From an uncultured Opitutales bacterium (GTDB taxonomy: Bacteria > Verrucomicrobiota > Verrucomicrobiia > Opitutales > UBA2995): DNA of 7,186 nucleotides. This document shows positions 5,907-7,186 of the stretch, piece after piece. The stretch spans positions 1 to 7,186 of the forward strand of contig CALGUT010000741.1 in NCBI GenBank assembly GCA_937920335.1, read 5' to 3'. The stretch's first letter is position 1; each line of letters opens with the position of its first letter. The notes under the pieces were generated by a model, which saw nothing but the letters and a program-made list of their open reading frames with translations, had not been told where the DNA came from and searched no databases. The translations under genes were made by a program, and so were the position numbers.

Positions 5907-6790
5907 TTTGGCGGATCTGTATTTTAGCTTTCGGGACTTTCTGCGCTGCCACGTCGGTGGTCATGACCAAAACAAGTCAACTACAACCGGAACACCTTTC
6001 AGCTGCGCGTCTCATCACCGGCGCCATTATTCTTTGCCCTCTATTTATTCGGGACAGAAAGCGATATCCAGAATTCTCAACTACCGACGCATTTAAGGTA
6101 TCCGCACTACCCTCCATTCTACTAGCGGCTCATTTTATAACATGGAATATCGGTGCCCGTTGGACGACCTCAGCAAACTCGACGTTAATCGTTAACATGA
6201 TTCCAGTAGCCATACCTTTCATGGGCTACTTCATTCTTAAAGAACGTCTCAATGGCAAGGAATCGGTAGGAACGATTCTGGCGATTCTAGGAATTAGCGT
6301 CTTGGCTGTAACTGACTTCAAATTAGACGCACGATTGCTTGCCGGTGATTTAGTATGCGTAGTTTCCATGCTACTCATGGCCTGGTATTTAATACTCGCA
6401 CGTAAGAACAAATCCATACCGTCTATTTGGCTCTACCTGATCCCCCTCTACCTGACCGCGAGCGGGATCTCATTTTTTGCAGGCCTTCTAAGAACGGGCC
6501 TTCCCTACTCAACGGACCCGCAAGAATGGATCTACATTCTACTACTTGGCCTCATTCCCACCGCTTTAGGACACTCCCTGTTAAACTTATCCATGCGCTG
6601 GTTTCGTAGCCAATTCGTTGCCTTAATGAATCAAATGCAATTCGTCTACGCCGGTGTGCTTGGATATTGGTTCTTTAAAGAACTACCGAGCCAAGCATTC
6701 TACGTGGCCGGAGCATTTATGTTAACCGGTGTACTTTGGACCATTCTAACTCACAAAGATACGTATCCCCACAACCAGGAATTGATCTAA
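5903..6790 (+). CDS. EamA/DMT-superfamily membrane transporter
   Basis: A 295-residue inner-membrane protein with ten predicted helices (about 3-21, 33-50, 66-83, 91-110, 120-137, 146-165, 174-194, 208-226, 235-256 and 264-283) arranged as two EamA repeats. The first repeat shows the typical pattern of an Asn/Pro-rich helix (NSTLIVNMIPVAIPFMGYF, 92-110), then LKERL, then a Gly-rich helix. The second repeats this with FKELP at 258-262 and a following Gly-rich helix. Family members move amino acids, nucleotides or other metabolites, often outward, and sequence alone does not give the substrate. Its ATG overlaps the MenH stop by 4 bp and its TAA directly abuts the next ATG, so it is co-translated with both neighbours. 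Confidence 0.93.
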   Translation: MIWRICILAFGTFCAATSVVMTKTSQLQPEHLSAARLITGAIILCPLFIRDRKRYPEFSTTDAFKVSALPSILLAAHFITWNIGARWTTSANSTLIVNMIPVAIPFMGYFILKERLNGKESVGTILAILGISVLAVTDFKLDARLLAGDLVCVVSMLLMAWYLILARKNKSIPSIWLYLIPLYLTASGISFFAGLLRTGLPYSTDPQEWIYILLLGLIPTALGHSLLNLSMRWFRSQFVALMNQMQFVYAGVLGYWFFKELPSQAFYVAGAFMLTGVLWTILTHKDTYPHNQELI

Positions 6791-7186
6791 ATGGAATCTA
6801 TAACGGACATTGAGCACGTCATTTGGGACTGGAACGGAACCCTGGTCGATGACGCTGAATTTTGCGTGCAACTCATCAATGGAATACTCTCACGAAGAAA
6901 GCTTCCAGAGATTAACGTGGAAACTTACCGAGACACTTTTGACTTTCCCGTCATCGATTATTACCGACGAATCGGATTTGATCTTGAGAAACACGACTTC
7001 AAGGAACTGAGCAATGAATTCATCAGTGGATACATAAGCAAGAGACGCCAACTAACCTTACACAAAGGAGCTAACTCGGCCTTACACCTCTTCAAGTCGC
7101 GAGGCATACCTCAATGCATGCTGTCTGCTAGCCAAACGTCTGCACTCAAAGAATCTCTCGAAGAACATTCGATTGATCATTACTTC
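6791..7186 (+). CDS. HAD-superfamily hydrolase, truncated by window edge
   Basis: The first 132 residues of a gene that continues past the right edge. IWDWNGTLVDD at 11-21 is HAD motif I, with nucleophile Asp13. Position +2, normally the acid/base Asp, is Asn15 (DWN rather than DxD). An alpha-helical cap follows with FDFPVIDYYRRIGFD (50-64), and QCMLSAS near 110-116 is motif II (Ser/Thr). This layout matches phosphoglycolate-phosphatase-like HAD proteins, and I recall WDWNGTL-type variants as a recurring branch. The motif III Lys and motif IV acidic residues lie beyond the window. A phosphatase on a small phosphorylated metabolite is likely, with substrate unknown. The ATG directly follows the transporter TAA, and AGGA at 6777-6780, 10 nt upstream, is the best Shine-Dalgarno candidate in the window. 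Confidence 0.9.
   Translation, partial: MESITDIEHVIWDWNGTLVDDAEFCVQLINGILSRRKLPEINVETYRDTFDFPVIDYYRRIGFDLEKHDFKELSNEFISGYISKRRQLTLHKGANSALHLFKSRGIPQCMLSASQTSALKESLEEHSIDHYF

Noticed and set aside
6810..7010. Plus-strand 66-residue ORF at the right end
   Set aside because: Out of frame with the HAD gene starting at 6791, which has a clear motif I and abuts the transporter stop.

Overview
The window looks like chromosomal DNA from a Gram-negative bacterium. A BtuB-type TonB-dependent outer-membrane receptor, a HemJ-type protein and a MenH-type menaquinone enzyme all point to an outer membrane, heme synthesis and probably menaquinone. Base composition is near 48-50% G+C by eye. Almost no start codon has a Shine-Dalgarno sequence, which is common in Bacteroidota and also seen in parts of the Verrucomicrobiota. 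My best guess is a Verrucomicrobiota/PVC-type organism, but this is an impression from protein style, not a demonstrated placement.

Layout. Positions 1-171 hold an open minus-strand frame that leaves the left edge and faintly resembles a PD-(D/E)XK nuclease core; it has no convincing start and may be decayed. Enolase (eno, 258-1577, +) follows and ends in a strong rho-independent terminator (1629-1662). A HemJ/CopD-type membrane protein (1690-2124, +) starts only 27 bp later. It converges on a 619-residue TonB-dependent receptor (2188-4047, -), with one hairpin (2154-2183) between them that probably serves both genes. A 149-bp divergent intergenic region (4048-4196) carries inverted repeats and a 6-bp-phased ATCC series. 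To its right lies a tight plus-strand run: PfkB-family sugar kinase (4197-5093), MenH-like alpha/beta hydrolase (5106-5906, probable TTG start), EamA/DMT transporter (5903-6790, 4-bp overlap) and a HAD-family hydrolase (from 6791, cut by the right edge).

How the genes relate. Eno is a stand-alone glycolytic gene, and HemJ a stand-alone candidate for heme synthesis. The receptor is an orphan importer component with no transporter genes beside it. The last four genes are packed like one operon, but their predicted roles (sugar phosphorylation, menaquinone synthesis, small-molecule transport, dephosphorylation) do not form a textbook pathway. I see no mobile element, CRISPR array, tRNA, rRNA or recognisable riboswitch. 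Most of the window is ordinary housekeeping or accessory metabolism. The items most worth a second look are the left-edge nuclease-like frame, the MenH-containing operon away from other men genes, the repeats in the divergent region, and the DxN active-site variant of the HAD protein.
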